Assembly (NCBI GenBank): GCA_019155185.1
Contig: CM032801.1
Location: 1,408,761 to 1,472,760, forward strand
Source: Beaufortia kweichowensis
Taxonomy: Eukaryota; Chordata; Actinopteri; Cypriniformes; Gastromyzontidae
Length of the DNA stretch: 64,000 nt
Direction of reading: 5' to 3'
The notes beneath the pieces were generated by a model. It did not search any database and was not told the origin of the DNA. It saw only the letters and a program-made list of their open reading frames with translations. Positions 1 to 19,169 of this stretch are shown piece after piece (position 1 is the stretch's first letter; every line of letters begins with the position of its first letter). A program made the translations under genes and the position numbers.

Positions 1-1793
1 TCCCATCCTTCCCTTCCTGACACTGCATTTACTCTCATATTCTGTGAATGATCCTGAGGACGATGAGATAGGATTACCAGACAGCCCAGTTACTCTAGAA
101 GACACTTGACACGTTCCAATCCATCTCCGACAGCCAGCTAAAAGACGCTTCACTTTGTGTTAATGATACCAATGATTAGCACATTGTTCTGTCTTTCCTC
201 TAGTCCTGTGAAGGGCAGAAAACTTCAAAGTACAAAACTAACTTTTGGACTGGATGGATAAATGGATGCTATGAGGTCGTCTGTCGTCCTTTCTTGAATT
301 ACCAGAAATGTGGTATATAATGATGACTGGTATGGGATTCCCGGAGACCGCAAAATTGCAATGTATGTTGTTGAATGATTTAATTTTAACACTTTTGTAT
401 TTTACACTTTTTTAATTAGCAGATGCTTTTATTCACAGCCACTTGCAAATGAGGATGAATTTTATATTTTGTCTTAAGGTCTACAGTTACGCAACACAAA
501 GCTACATTTGTTCAAGTAGAAATAGTGTTGAAGCTGGTAGTGAACAGGAAAAAGTTTTTTAATATTAATTTGGCAGATTATTTAATCCATGAGAACTCAC
601 AATGCAAATCAGCCAAACATTTGGTCTGTCAATATTTAGGTAGTCTGGAAAACTGCTTATTATTCTTTAATTGTGTGTCTTCAGTTAGTGTCAAGTTCAG
701 AGAGTATTGATTTCACCACTGCTGATGTAACAATCATACAAAGAATCAGATTCTCAGTTTCAATTAATTAAATTTACTTTCATCTTAACTTGATACCGGT
801 CACAGCAGAAATTAAGTATACACACAAAACTAGACAACAAACTATCTGAACTGTAATTTTTAGAAATTAGATATTTTTTCAAACTTTAAGTCTTTTTAAA
901 AAGACATTTCTACATTTTTATACATTACAGTAACATGTTTTTTATTCATTTGTTTTGTTTATGTTTATTGTTATGAAAATTTGTCAAATATTTCATCTTG
1001 AGTTTTATACTTTTCTAATAATTTGTCATGAATAGATTAAAATTCAACTATGAAATATTAAAGTGAAAAGGGAAATAATATAGGAGGAACGGTGACAGTT
1101 AACAGGTTAAAGCTGTAAATGTATGAAAGCATTTGTAATAAAAAGCACCTGAATATAGAAAGAAAATTAATATAGAAAATAAAACAAGGTTAATACTTAT
1201 AAGATAAAAACAGGTTTAGTTGCTTCACTAAAAGTACTCTGGAAAGCAATGTTTACAACAGAAAGTTTTATTTAAATGAATGTTAATAATGTGGATAGGA
1301 TGTTACATATCAAATTTACATACTGAATACCAGTTCAAGTATTTGTTGTTCAAGTCACAATTACAGAAGTGTAAATTCTTTCACCTTAGGAGTGGTCATG
1401 CATGAAATCGAGCTCACCCCAGAATTAATTATTTCCAATAGGTTGAACTGATGTTGTTACAACATTGACTGGGTTCTCATATCAGGGTGGGATGGATAAG
1501 CCAGTCCTTTGTAACAATGAGAGGATGATCCAGTCTCCATCCTGAAGGGAATGCTTCTCAGACAGGAGACAGAAGAAAAGGTCAAGGTGACACTGTTGTC
1601 ATCAGATGAACAATAAAGAAAATATTTACAGTTATTGCGTTAGCAGACCCATCCCTCATATTAGCATAGATAACAGGCCACACTATTAAACCTCACATCT
1701 CTTTCTCTCAAACTGAACTGTCAGAATTCGAGTGACTGGATGTGCGCGTGGCCCAACAGGCAGGCTTTTACACGTTCCTCTCTACCACTGGAC
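1..1793. other. Upstream intergenic DNA, no confident gene
   Basis: AT-rich DNA upstream of oit3. Positions 2-109 are open in one + frame and end in TGA after an acidic stretch (DPEDDEIGLPDSPVTLEDT). This could be the last exon of a gene lying left of the window, but I do not recognise it and see no clear acceptor. About 791-1110 is a copy of a local repeat family described separately. Nothing else is supported. I see no convincing TATA box for oit3. Confidence 0.5.
791..1110 (+). repeat. Dispersed repeat family R1, copy A
   Basis: This is one of four related copies in the first 13 kb. Shared landmarks are a 5' part reading CAGAAATT-AGTATACACA, a middle reading TTATGAAAATTTGTCAAATAT, and an end reading GGTGACAGTTAACAGGTTAA. 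The better-preserved copy C starts TTAACCTGTCAC, the inverse of that end, so the family has short terminal inverted repeats and looks like a non-autonomous DNA transposon. Confidence 0.7.
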
Positions 1794-8503
<6,710 letters not shown>

Positions 8504-8978
8504 GACACACACTCTCCATCCAAACACGCGTGTATTAACACTGTCACAAATGAAACAGTGCCATCTACAGGCGAACTAGTTTATATACACGCATTCATAC
8601 AATATATCTGCAGTATTCAGACATTTATTAGTAACAGCAGTTGGTTAAACATCAGTACTTGTTTAAGCTCTGTCCGCATTTGGCAAATAGCACAGAAAAT
8701 GATTACGACTCACTTCAAGTTTTTTTGTAACTCACAATAGAAGTAAATTAACCCAAGATATACTGTAAAACCAAGGCACGATTGCTACAATTATTCATAT
8801 TTTTACCTTCTACTGCTTATGAAACAACATATACAAATCATTTAGAGGCTATAAACTAGCTGAAATATGCTTTCATAACTTTCAGAAAGAAACCTAAGAT
8901 ATCATTACAGTCTTTGCATCTCCTGTATTTTGAGTGTTTAATGTGCATAATATGTGAGGCACTGTATTACTGAAGAAA

Positions 8979-8984
8979 AATAAA
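8979..8984 (+). terminator. Likely oit3 polyadenylation signal
   Basis: Canonical AATAAA about 475 bases after the oit3 stop, the first on the + strand after the gene. Cleavage is expected 10-30 bases downstream. Confidence 0.5.
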
Positions 8985-9029
8985 TCAATAACACAGCCAA
9001 CAATAAATTAGTTTGGTCACAGTGTGTAA

Positions 9030-9035
9030 TTTATT
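9030..9035 (-). terminator. Likely pla2g12b polyadenylation signal
   Basis: TTTATT on + reads AATAAA on the minus strand. It is the first such hexamer downstream of the pla2g12b stop (about 640 bases) and lies only 46 bases from the start of the oit3 signal on the opposite strand. Confidence 0.4.
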
Positions 9036-9672
9036 GTCTTTTACAGTGAAATAAACATCCTCTGTTTTACTAAGTTTCAGTCATATAAAATATTAATTTA
9101 AATGTTCAATGTTCAATTAATTCAATTCACATCAATTAACCAGAAACCATAACAACTGTTTGGCTCATATGAAAGTTTTAGTTTTCAGCATATATATATA
9201 TTATTTTCAGAAAATCCCACATTGTGAGCATAAATATTACTAGCCTGTTCTCATTAGTTCAAAAACTTTATCATGAATAAACATTATTATTATTATTCTA
9301 CTACAACTTAAGTACAACAACAACACAGAACAAAAATCATAACATCATCCATGTATTGGATCCATACATTTTTCCCCTGATGTCAGCTTTGCACCCATGT
9401 CTATGTAACCTGACTGTGAATAAAGATGGATATTTTGTCCTCTCATACGACTCCATTAAGACACAATGGCAGACTACAAATTTCAGTCAAACAGATGCAC
9501 CAACACAGTTTACAGATTTTATATTTCACCCCAAAAGAATCAATATTACAAATTATATTCTGCTTAAAGTAAATAAGGTGAAATATGGTGGTGTTTTTCG
9601 TTTTAATACTGATTCCCATTGTGGTGTTGTAAACACAGGTTGAGGTTAGTATGTTTTTTGCTTTGTTTGTGT

Positions 9673-12600
9673 CTACAGCTCATCTTTCTCATCTCCTTCA
9701 CAGTAGCACGCTGCCCTCTGGCTGTTCATGAAGGGTCTGCAGCCCAGAGTCCACACCGTGTTATACATGGTGTCAGCAAACGTCTCACACGCTGGAGACA
9801 AGAAAAGAACAAAAAAAGCTGTTATTACCATAACAAATCATATATTTAATTATGCCTCAACAGAAAATAGCTCTGATCCAAAACCTAGTAAGCTGCGTTA
9901 CTGTCTACATAGGCAACTCACATCTTATAAGTGAGCATTCAGTGTAAAATGGCACCTCTTTTGGAAAAAAAACTGTTGCTAAGATAGGTGAAAAATATAC
10001 TATAAAAATACACTTTTTTTAAAAAATTTTTTTAACTTTTAAGCAAAATTTTAAGCAAAAAATACCTGTGATGCTGCAATGTTAAAAAAGTCTCTTAAAG
10101 CGGCCTTTTGAAAGTGTGTACTAAAATTGTTAATGTATGCAGATCGCTGGGTTTTAGAATAGAGTTGAGATATGAGTTGTGTGTTGAGAGCATTTCACAC
10201 CTTCAACCTTTGACATTAAGCCCAGACTCTTCTTGAGATCAGCGCAGATGCTGTGGAGACACCAGCGGAACTTGGTGTCACAGCGATACTTGTTGGAGCC
10301 ACAGGTGTCATAGCAAATGTCTAACTGGTTACAGCACTTGGTCATGGCTGGAACACCCACATCAAACTGTGGAATAACAGCATATTACACAACATTAAAA
10401 GTCACTACAGTATAACATCAGTACAATGTGGTTCCAAAACCAAAGAAAAACTATAATAATACAACTTTCATCCCTGCTGTACATTACTATATGTAATGAT
10501 TAATAAAATATCCTTGTGACTGTTAACACATATGCAAACAAAGACAGTGCAGACGTTAAAAACAACAACAAGCTTGTTAGTCACAAGAAAAAGAAATCAA
10601 GCATCTGACTACGGACCAACAAAAAGTATATGTAGAATGATACTTTGATATCTCACAGACAGCTGACTATTTGTGATTCTTCTCTTTAGGAATTAGAAAT
10701 AACCTTTAGAAATGTATCTAATAAACAGCACAAAGGAGAGAATTTCTCTGTTTAAATTATCTTATTTATTATTTAAATATTAATTAAATTATCTCTCTCA
10801 GCATATGATCCACGCAAAAAAACATCACAATTTATTGCATCTGGAAAATAAACTTCACTATTCTGGAGAGCATGCGTTATTTATGGAATGCAGTAATGGA
10901 GGTTTGAGTCAGATCGTAATTTGTAGCCAATATTACTGGAGGATATAAATGTACAGCCTTTATTCTGAGTGGACATCTTAAACGCAGAATTTATTTTTGA
11001 GTCTAAATTGCACACAGGACTATCTTTGAGTCTTTGTGTGGAACTTAATTGGCTCATTTGACTTCTTTAATCCTGACAGCATTCCCATCAGCTGCTTGGC
11101 TGGTTGCAATAAGACTTTTTTTAGCAGCCAATTCGGCTTAACTGGCTTACTGGCTGCTGTTCTCTGAACGCAAAAGTCATTGAATAAGTAGACTTTATAT
11201 AAAATACAAGTAATAATTTTAAATACAATTGATTTGTAGTTGTGTTTATTTCTAAGCAGCTATACTTGTAACACAACAGTAATGCTAATTCACATTAAAG
11301 TTTATATTTGAACAAGACTCGAGGATTATTATTATTTAAAATCTGTTCTTCAAACAATGCTGTCATATGACACATCAATATTGTACCTGAATCATATGGA
11401 GTAATATTTTTGGTGCTTGTATTTTTGGGGTCCCTAGAGGCAAGAAATTAAACAGATATGGATATTTTATGATGGTTAGTAATTGATGACAAAAGGTGAA
11501 TCTAATTAAAAGTTTCAGATGGGAACTGGCCATTAGTTTATGTTAGTAGATATAAAGAGACACATACACTGTTCGGTACCTGGAAACCAAGAAGTGTGGT
11601 GCTACAGCCATCAGGTTCAGGCATCTGGTATCCAGGACGAGGCTGAGGAGCCTTACCTGAGAATAAAGAAATATTAATAATCATCTTTATTTATACAACA
11701 CCTTTCAATACAACATTACATGAAATGTTTTTATTATGGGATATATCTGATTTATTGTTGAAATGTTTTTTAACATTGACAAGCAATACCCGGATGACCC
11801 TGTTTAGTTAGTATTCCAGAGGACTGTTTAATAATAAAATAAAAAAATGTAAATGATTTGTGAATTAAAATGTGAATTATTTTATTTTTAATTTTTCATT
11901 CATAGCTTATGAATTTGAATTCAAATAAAATATGAGCCAAATTTTATTTGGATCTGGTCTGGATCAAACTCCGCTCATGTGGCCCAACAGAAAACATTCC
12001 AGAACTCCAAAAAGCCTGTTAATCTCTGCTGTCATTGCAAAAAAAGATGAGCATTAGTAAATCACCGCATTATTTGAATAAACACGACACCTACTGTATT
12101 TTATTGCCTTAGCTTTGGCAGTATGTCAAGGATATCTGCCAAATGTTCAGTCAGCATTTAAAATATGCACAACATTTATTAAAATAACTATTATGCCAAA
12201 AAATACAGCTAATTTTAAGTGCTGTGGATAAATACAATATAGATGAAACAATTTATGACCTTCTCAGACTTTAAAGTACAATCACTCAGTAAATAAAGCA
12301 TAAAGGTTAAAATGATAAACCACATTCAGTTTGATAACAGTGAATGTTGTGATGAAATGTTTGTTGGTTTGGAATGAATACATTGATAAATACCTAAAAC
12401 CAAAACCAAATTGAACCATTTTTTCCTAAATTCCTATTGGTTTGTGAAACGTTTGGATGAGTGCTTTAAATGGCGTGGTGTGATCAGCTGTTTTAGTCTC
12501 TCTGTCAACAAGAAAAGTGAGGACATGTGTGGCATGTTGACCTGTGGAGACCTGTACTGACTGAGATTGATTAATTTCACCTCATATTAATTGAAAATTA

Positions 12601-13771
12601 TTACATTAAACTCAGGAACATTACGTAGAGAGTCACTAAACACTATTACAACTTAATTTGTAAACAGTATTTCACAGTATTTCATTAGTTTTAACCTGTT
12701 AACTGTTATTGTTCATCACCTATGTTATTTCCCTATTCACTTTAATATGTCATGTTACATTTTAATCTAATCATGAAAAACTATAAATTGATAGAAAGAT
12801 ATAAGACACAAGCTGAAATATTTGACAAATTTTCATAACAATAAACATGAACAAAAAAATTATAAAAAATTGTAATATTACTGTAATTTAATAAAATACC
12901 TACAATTATTTTTTAAAGGTATTTTTAAAGGTATTTTTAACATATTTATAACAAAAATGTTTGACAGAAAATATCTAAAAAAATTATTCAAATAGTGCAT
13001 TTTCATGTGTCTACTCAATTTCTCAATTAAAAGCACAGTGAATGTTTTATAAAGGGATATTTCACCCTAAAAAGAAAACACTGTGATTGAAACAAAAAAG
13101 TTATTTTAAAGAATGTTTTCATACAATAACAGATCACAGTGACTGCAACTGTCAAGCTCCAAAAAAGGCAAAAACTCATTCTGATGGAGGTCAAGATTTT
13201 CACTAAATAACATTATTAATATCTCTTTCATTGTGCTTTTATGAGCTATTTTCTTGATAGCTGTGGTCAATATGAACTGATTTGTCAAAATGTTGTCCAT
13301 TTGTTTCCCCACATGAAAGACATATGGGTTAAAAAAACATTTATGGTCATAAAATCATTGTGTAGCATAATTTAATGTCACTTGATGCACAGTAAACAAA
13401 GCATAAAACACTGATCACAGTGTTTTCATATTTTACTTACTGTATCTACAGCGGTACTGACACACACCATCCCGACCTCCCATCAGCTCCAGCACAGAGT
13501 CAAAGTAGCCGTTTACAGACTGAAAGCTGCCTCTGATGGAGTTGAGTCCCCAGTATGAATCATCCTCAGACTCTTCAGTGGTGCTTTGGCTCTCTGCAGG
13601 TTTTTCCTCAGCAGGAGCATCTGGCTGAAACTCTCCAGCACTGTCTACATTTGGGTTCCCATCAGCCTGGGCTTCAGGTAAAACAGACCCATCAGCTGCG
13701 GCCTGGATAAGCGTGGCAGCCAGGCCTGTGGAGATACACAGCAGGAGCAGCACCAACACACGGGGAAACAT
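9673..13771 (-). CDS. pla2g12b: Group XIIB secretory phospholipase A2-like protein
   Basis: Coding exons in transcript order: 13771-13441, 11656-11580, 10366-10201, 9791-9673. GT-AG splicing and phases agree; 230 aa (human about 195). It has a signal peptide (MFPRVLVLLLLCISTGLAA), then an acidic Glu/Asp/Pro-rich segment longer than in mammals, then the PLA2-like core. The usual catalytic pair CCxxHD reads CCNQLDICYD, with Leu for the catalytic His, as in mammalian PLA2G12B, so no lipase activity is expected. Known role of the family: a non-enzymatic ER-lumen helper in loading triglyceride-rich lipoproteins in liver and gut. The C-terminus is GDEKDEL, a canonical ER-retrieval signal. An in-frame GTG lies upstream at 13864, but the ATG at 13771 directly precedes the signal peptide. 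Convergent with oit3, as in mammals. Confidence 0.95.
12691..13035 (-). repeat. Dispersed repeat family R1, copy D (inverted)
   Basis: It lies in pla2g12b intron 1. It begins on + with TTAACCTGTTAACTG and contains ATTTGACAAATTTTCATAACA, the reverse complement of the R1 middle landmark. Near 13020 it ends with the inverse of the AAATTGAGTA-CACATG-AAATGCAC block. Confidence 0.75.
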
Positions 13772-14045
13772 GATGTGGCAGCGGGTCCCAGGAGATCTAA
13801 AGGGCCCAAGGAGAAGGTGAGACGGATAGAAGCGAAGGATTTTGGTGAAAGGACTGAGCAGCACAAACAGACACTGTTGATAGCAAGTCGTGGAAGAGAC
13901 TTTGACCTGTGATTAGATCAAGCAGACAGCAAGGCATCGACTGGTGCTGGGGTTAAAGGTAAACTCCAATCTCTTGTTCTCTCTGTGAATCAGAGCTACA
14001 CTCCCACTCGCTTCATTATCTGCACTTCACACTATACGCCATGAT

Positions 14046-14053
14046 CTTATATA
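14046..14053 (-). promoter_or_regulatory. Candidate TATA box of pla2g12b
   Basis: The minus strand reads TATATAAG about 275 bases upstream of the ATG, in AT-rich but not repetitive DNA. A start site near 14020 would give a 5' leader of about 250 bases. The position suits a tissue-specific gene but is not proven. Confidence 0.4.
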
Positions 14054-14520
14054 CACACAATGCTTTTATCTAGTTAAGCTTATTGTGTTTCAAAAAAATT
14101 TCAACTTGTTAATAATCTTATCGGCTTCTTAGCTGCTCATCCTTGTTTCAGTGTAAGACTGTAATTAGTACGGTCACGTGAAATTAGTCATGGTGATAAT
14201 GATTGCATGAAAGTAATACTGGATTGCAACACTTCGATAAGATTTTTGTCACACTGCAAAACAGTAACAGCATTTCTAGAGTTATGCATAGACGACATGT
14301 TTTCTTCTGCTACTGAATTATTCATTCAGTTATTTAAGAGGAATGTCCATCACTGAATGTGCAGTTACACGGTTGCTTATCACCTTTTCTGCAATATCAC
14401 TGATTTCAAAGGTGCAGATTGTATTAACATGTTTTGGCTGATAACCAACAGATGAGAGACATAGACTATTATTAGTGCAAATACTAAGATTTTTACAGAA
14501 CGTATATTTTTTTTTAAATT

Positions 14521-14877
14521 ATTAGGGCTGTCAAATGATTAATCATGATTAATCGCATTCAGAATAAAAGTGTGTTTACATAATATATGTTTGTGTACTG
14601 TGCGTATACATTTCATATTTATAAACACAAAAACACAAATACATGTATATATTTAAGAAATATTTAGATGTATTTATTTATATTTACTAATAATCGAAAT
14701 TACATACATAAATAAATATAAATTTTTATATTTAATATTTTTCTTAAATATATGCATGTATGTGTATGTGTTTATACATACAAAATTAATATGTACTGTA
14801 CACAGACATACATTATGTAAACAGAAACTTTTATTCTGGATGCGATTAATCACGATTAATTATTTGACAGCCCTAAT
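14521..14877. mobile_element. Palindromic non-autonomous DNA transposon
   Basis: It begins ATTAGGGCTGTCAAATGATT and ends with the inverse (ATTTGACAGCCCTAAT). The GATTAATC boxes and a TTTACATAATATATG-type arm appear at both ends in opposite orientation. The AT-rich interior has no coding capacity. I recognise the terminal GGGCTGTCAAA/GATTAATC pattern as a common fish interspersed repeat. Confidence 0.85.
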
Positions 14878-14984
14878 TTTTTTGCATTGGACAAAATAGC
14901 ATTAACCATCAATAATGGAATTTTATCAAATAAATACCAATACCAAGACTACAATAATTTTTTGTTTTCTTGTAGTTAAAGTGT

Positions 14985-15135
14985 GGTAACCATGTTTTTT
15001 GAGTAACATTTATATAACCACAGTTTTAGTACAAATATCATGGTTAAACTATGGTTACTGTAGCAAAACCACAGTTAATGTGTGGTTACTATAGTTCAGT
15101 TTTAGTCACTGTGGGTTTTTCTTTTGTTTGTAGTA
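14985..15135. repeat. Interspersed repeat with CATGGTTAAACTATGG core
   Basis: Repeated short inverted blocks around GTAACCATG, ATGGTTAAACTATGGTTAC and AAACCACAGTTAA. Related but more decayed copies occur near 3926-3968 and 19965-20062. Probably a palindromic transposon family. Confidence 0.55.
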
Positions 15136-16512
15136 AAACCATGATTTATGTAAGAGAGAGCAAGTGGGGCATCTAGACTTTTTTAAAAAGTAATAAAGTA
15201 AGTTGGGTGACAAATTAGCTTATGGCAGGCATAAGACTGATATGTAATATTTGCACGAAGACATAGGTTGAACACAAGCCAATGCTTTCCAATGTAAATT
15301 TGTAGGGAAATGTGGGGCCATACTGCTTTTACTATGACTTGTGTTTTTACACTGTTACATAAGACGAGTAGACCAGCAGCGGATGGATATCAGTCTGCAG
15401 AGTTCAGCAACTGTAAACATCAAGTAACACAGATCAACCAGAGGAAACATAGCAGGTGAGTTAAGGCATCTGTTACTAGTAGGGAAATTAAAGGATGTAT
15501 CATGACTTTGAAACTGACATAACTGAAGATCAGACTGTTTAGGACATAGAAAGCAAGAAAACATTTTCTGGAATAATAATGAATTGTGGACATTGGTCAA
15601 TATGGCAAAGTGTTTTACACTAGAAAGTGTTCAGTCTATTCTTGATAGTTTCTTTCTTGTTTCTAACACTCATTCTTCTGTGACCCCTTTAATTTCTCCA
15701 TCTGTTTGATCTCGCTGTTCTCCAGCATTTATAATCATTGATAAAAACTCAAGCATGTCTCTGAATGTTGTTAATTGTGTTAGTTTCAACATTAAGACTA
15801 AAATTTGATTTGTGAAGGTGAAACTCAAGTATTGAGTTGGCACTATAATGTAAATGTTATAATCTTGTTATCAATCATATACACACATACACAAAATAAC
15901 AGAGAATTAAAACTTGAATCTGGCAATTGATTTTCTATAGACATGCCCTACATTTTATTATTTTTATTAAAAAAAACTAATATTAATCATTCCATATATG
16001 CTTTAATAGTTTGATTCAGTTAATATTTTTAGGGAGGCTGAAATGGCAGATAGGGGATGAAACCACCTAAAAAGTAGAACCATGTATTTTGAGCTACAAA
16101 ACTGCCAATAACTAATAAAAGTCATTTTACAAATAAAATCACTTAAATAACAACTTGAATGATTTCTTGTGTATGTAATTTGAGCTGAGAAATAATGTAA
16201 AAATGCTATACAGTAAAAACAACTTGTTAGTAGATTAACTGTTCTTGTTAAATGTGTAATACATTTAACAAGACATTACTGTATATTTTGTTTTAGTAAA
16301 ATGTAATCTGCCTTTAGTAAACATTAAAAGTGAAATGTTAAATTTTTTGTAAGTTAAATGTATTAATGACCATGCAAATTATGGATAAAATATGTATAAT
16401 ATTTAAAAAGACAAAATGCATAACAGCAGTGATAATTATGTCACAAAATATTTTACACACTTTTTCTTTAATAATTTACACACTTGTTAAAGTTATTAAT
16501 TATTTACAAATT

Positions 16513-16573
16513 TTTTCTTTTCAGAAGCACTTCCTTGTGGTATTTACATAACAAATTAACAGAAGGGCAGAAA
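16513..16573 (+). promoter_or_regulatory. Likely 5' untranslated exon start of protease 1
   Basis: TTTTTTCTTTTCAG (to 16525) followed by AAGCACTTCC and then the ATG at 16574. Protease 2 has the matching TTTTTTTTTCAG-AAGCAC before its leader (near 26370). The shared acceptor supports an intron in the 5' untranslated region of both copies. Confidence 0.5.
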
Positions 16574-19169
16574 ATGAGGTTTAACACAGCTTTGTGTCTG
16601 TGTGTTGCTGGAGTCATACTAATTAATATAGCAGGTAAGATGAGCACATTTGTAAATCTCTTTGAATAAAAGCGTCATCTAAATGCCTAAATGTAAAAGT
16701 TATTAATGTGCCGGCATATTTGAATTTGGCATGCTAAACAGTTTGTTGATACACAATGTATCAATCCCTAAATAAATAAAAAATATTGTAATCTCTCACG
16801 AATATGCATGCGATTGTATTACATTTTAATGACAATTGCCAGATAAACAATATTATTGCAATATTGGATTACATAAAACAGATAAAGTTGGTATCATTAT
16901 TTTACTTTTAAACACCATCTGTTATTATAAAATGAGCATTTAAAAACATAAATATTTAATTAAATCATAATTTAGAAATATTCAAAGTAGATTTGAATTT
17001 AATTACATCTACTGATAAAAATTGAAAGGAAGTATAATTTGAATGGGTGAATGTGATCAATCTTTAGATTAAACATAATAATTAAAAGATCCAACTATAT
17101 TCACAGTATTTTTCATGGTATTTAGAAGATAACTTAAGAGTTAAGAGTTTAATGTAAATCTTTTACTTCATATTTATCTGAAGAAAATAAGTCATTTGCA
17201 TATGGAAGGCATGAGGTTGAATAAATGATGAATTTTTTTATATTATTATAACTATTCTTTTAACAATAGCAACACAAAGCTTTGAAATTGAGTCCAAACT
17301 ATACTAAGGTGAAATATGTTCAAGCAACCTTCATTAAAATAAAATGTGAAAAATAAAAAATTTAAAAATAGCTTGTAATTTTGCTAAACTCACTGAACTA
17401 ACACAGTTGATTACAATTTTCATCTCATGCGAATAAAATCATCTATTAAGTATTCATAAAATATTTTCTTTATGTAAAAGTTAAGTTATACATGTAGTCT
17501 GCAATTACAATGGTCAAAACAATTCATGAAACTATACTGTACACAAACTTTATTAGCTCTGTAGCTGTCTGTACCAACATCATTTAATTATAAGATTTTT
17601 TTGCTCTTTTCACAGGCTCTTTCTGTCAGTCAGATGGTAAGTTGTAACACTTTCAACTGTATATTCCTTACACACAGATTGTTTTTATAATTGTTTAAAA
17701 ATTTTTGCATTTTCTCATCTCATCAGTGTGTGGCAGAGTGTCTCTCAACACAAGAATTGCTGGAGGTGGAGATTCGCCTGAAGGGTCTTGGCCTTGGCAA
17801 GTCAGTCTTTACACAAGCCTTGGTGGAAATTTTTACTGTGGTGGGACTCTAATCAGTAAAAGATGGGTTTTGACTGCAGCTCACTGCCTCAGAGGGTATG
17901 ATGTTTAAAGCTTAATTAAAGTCTAAGACATAAATGTATACAATTACTGAGAAATTAAAAATTACCTCCATTTTCAGCATTAATATAAATAACACGGTGA
18001 TATACTTGGGACGTCAAAGTCGAACAGGTTCAAACCCAAATGAGATAAACAGAAGAGTGAGTCAAGTAATCCAACATCCTAGATATGACAGCGTTACAAA
18101 AGACAATGACATCACTCTACTCCAGCTCTCCTCTACTGTGAATTACACAGATTATATTAAACCCGTCTGTCTGGCTGGTGCTAACAGCACATTTGCTGCA
18201 AATACTAATAGTTGGGTCACCGGATGGGGAAAACTCACTGCTGATTGTGAGTGAACACAATACATGTACAGATTTCTTAAGTTCAAATCACATCACAGTA
18301 ATGTACAATTTACGTTTTTCACTATGTGTTACAGCCAGCCAACTTGCCAATGTACTGCAGGAGGTGGCCGTACCAATTATTAATGATAGTGTGTGTCAGA
18401 ATTCCTGTTATAAACAAATCACAGAGAACATGATATGTGCTGGATGGTTAATTCAGGGAGGGGCAGATGCATGTCAGGTACAGTATCAGTCATTCCTATC
18501 ATTTTTATCCAAAATACTAATATAAAATTACTAGGAGGTAGTGAGTTTACATGCCTGATCAATCAGCCATTGTACTTAACATATATTAACATACTTAACT
18601 TAATATATAGCAACAAAAATTCTCCCATAGTTTATTCATCTTCATGCTTTCTTTAGTAAAATCACAAACACAAACAAGCAATTTTATTTTTCATGCTTAA
18701 ATATTTGTTTGTGTCATATACATATACATACACAAGGAAAGTCATATACATCTAGGATGACGTAGCTACTCTAAAACATTTGTGACGGCAAATGTGTAAT
18801 GTCAGTTCTGCAAACATCACAACTTTTTGATACTTACAGTATGTGTGTAATAGCTGTAAGTGTAAATGTGAAGTTGTTGTGTCTTTTCAGGGTGATTCTG
18901 GAGGGCCGCTGGTTAATAAGAAGGGCTCCCAGTGGATTCAGTCTGGAATTGTGAGTTTTGGTCGAGGCTGTGATGAAATGTGTACTCCTGGCGTGTACAC
19001 AAAAGTGTCTAAATATCAGAGTTGGATCAAGTCTTCCACAACCGGTGACCAGCCTGGATTTGTTGATTTCATCTCCAGTGCATCCAGCTTCAACAGAGAC
19101 AAATTCAACAGCTTCTTGTTTTCTCTGTCTCTCACATTTTCCATTATTTTTCTCAAAATCCTTTTTTAA
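16574..19169 (+). CDS. Trypsin-like serine protease, GPI-anchored type (copy 1)
   Basis: Coding exons: 16574-16634, 17616-17636 (21-base mini-exon), 17727-17895, 17978-18246, 18335-18477, 18891-19169; 313 aa. Signal peptide (MRFNTALCLCVAGVILINIA), short propeptide with a linker Cys29, activation site TR/IAGG (37/38), then an S1 domain with catalytic His80 (LTAAHC), Asp128 (DNDITLL) and Ser224 (GDSGGPL). Asp six residues before Ser (DACQGDS) predicts cleavage after Lys/Arg. Cys29 can pair with Cys148. The hydrophobic C-terminus after a small-residue stretch (SSASS, then FLFSLSLTFSIIFLKILF) suggests a GPI anchor, like prostasin or testisin. Catalytic residues are intact. The first residues of the mature chain are IAGG rather than the usual IVGG. 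I cannot assign a precise orthologue; fish have many such genes. Tandem paralogue at 26463. Confidence 0.9.

Larger units (their letters stand above)
8504..9672. other. Shared 3' region of convergent oit3 and pla2g12b
   Basis: AT-rich, no coding exon recognised. It should hold both 3' untranslated regions. AATAAA occurs on + at 8979, 9002 and about 9050. On the minus strand the nearest AATAAA downstream of the pla2g12b stop is at 9035-9030. The two transcripts may therefore end within about 100 bases of each other or overlap. Confidence 0.6.
13772..16573. other. Intergenic region between pla2g12b and protease 1
   Basis: It holds the pla2g12b upstream region, a palindromic transposon (14521-14877), a repeat built on CATGGTTAAACTATGGTTAC (about 14985-15135), and possibly the untranslated first exon of protease 1. 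A CATAGCAG/GTGAG donor lies at 15456, and a strong polypyrimidine acceptor precedes 16526. No other gene seen. Confidence 0.5.

Noticed and set aside
13772..13864. Upstream extension of pla2g12b to 13864
   Set aside because: The first codon is GTG, and the ATG at 13771 lies directly before a good signal peptide.
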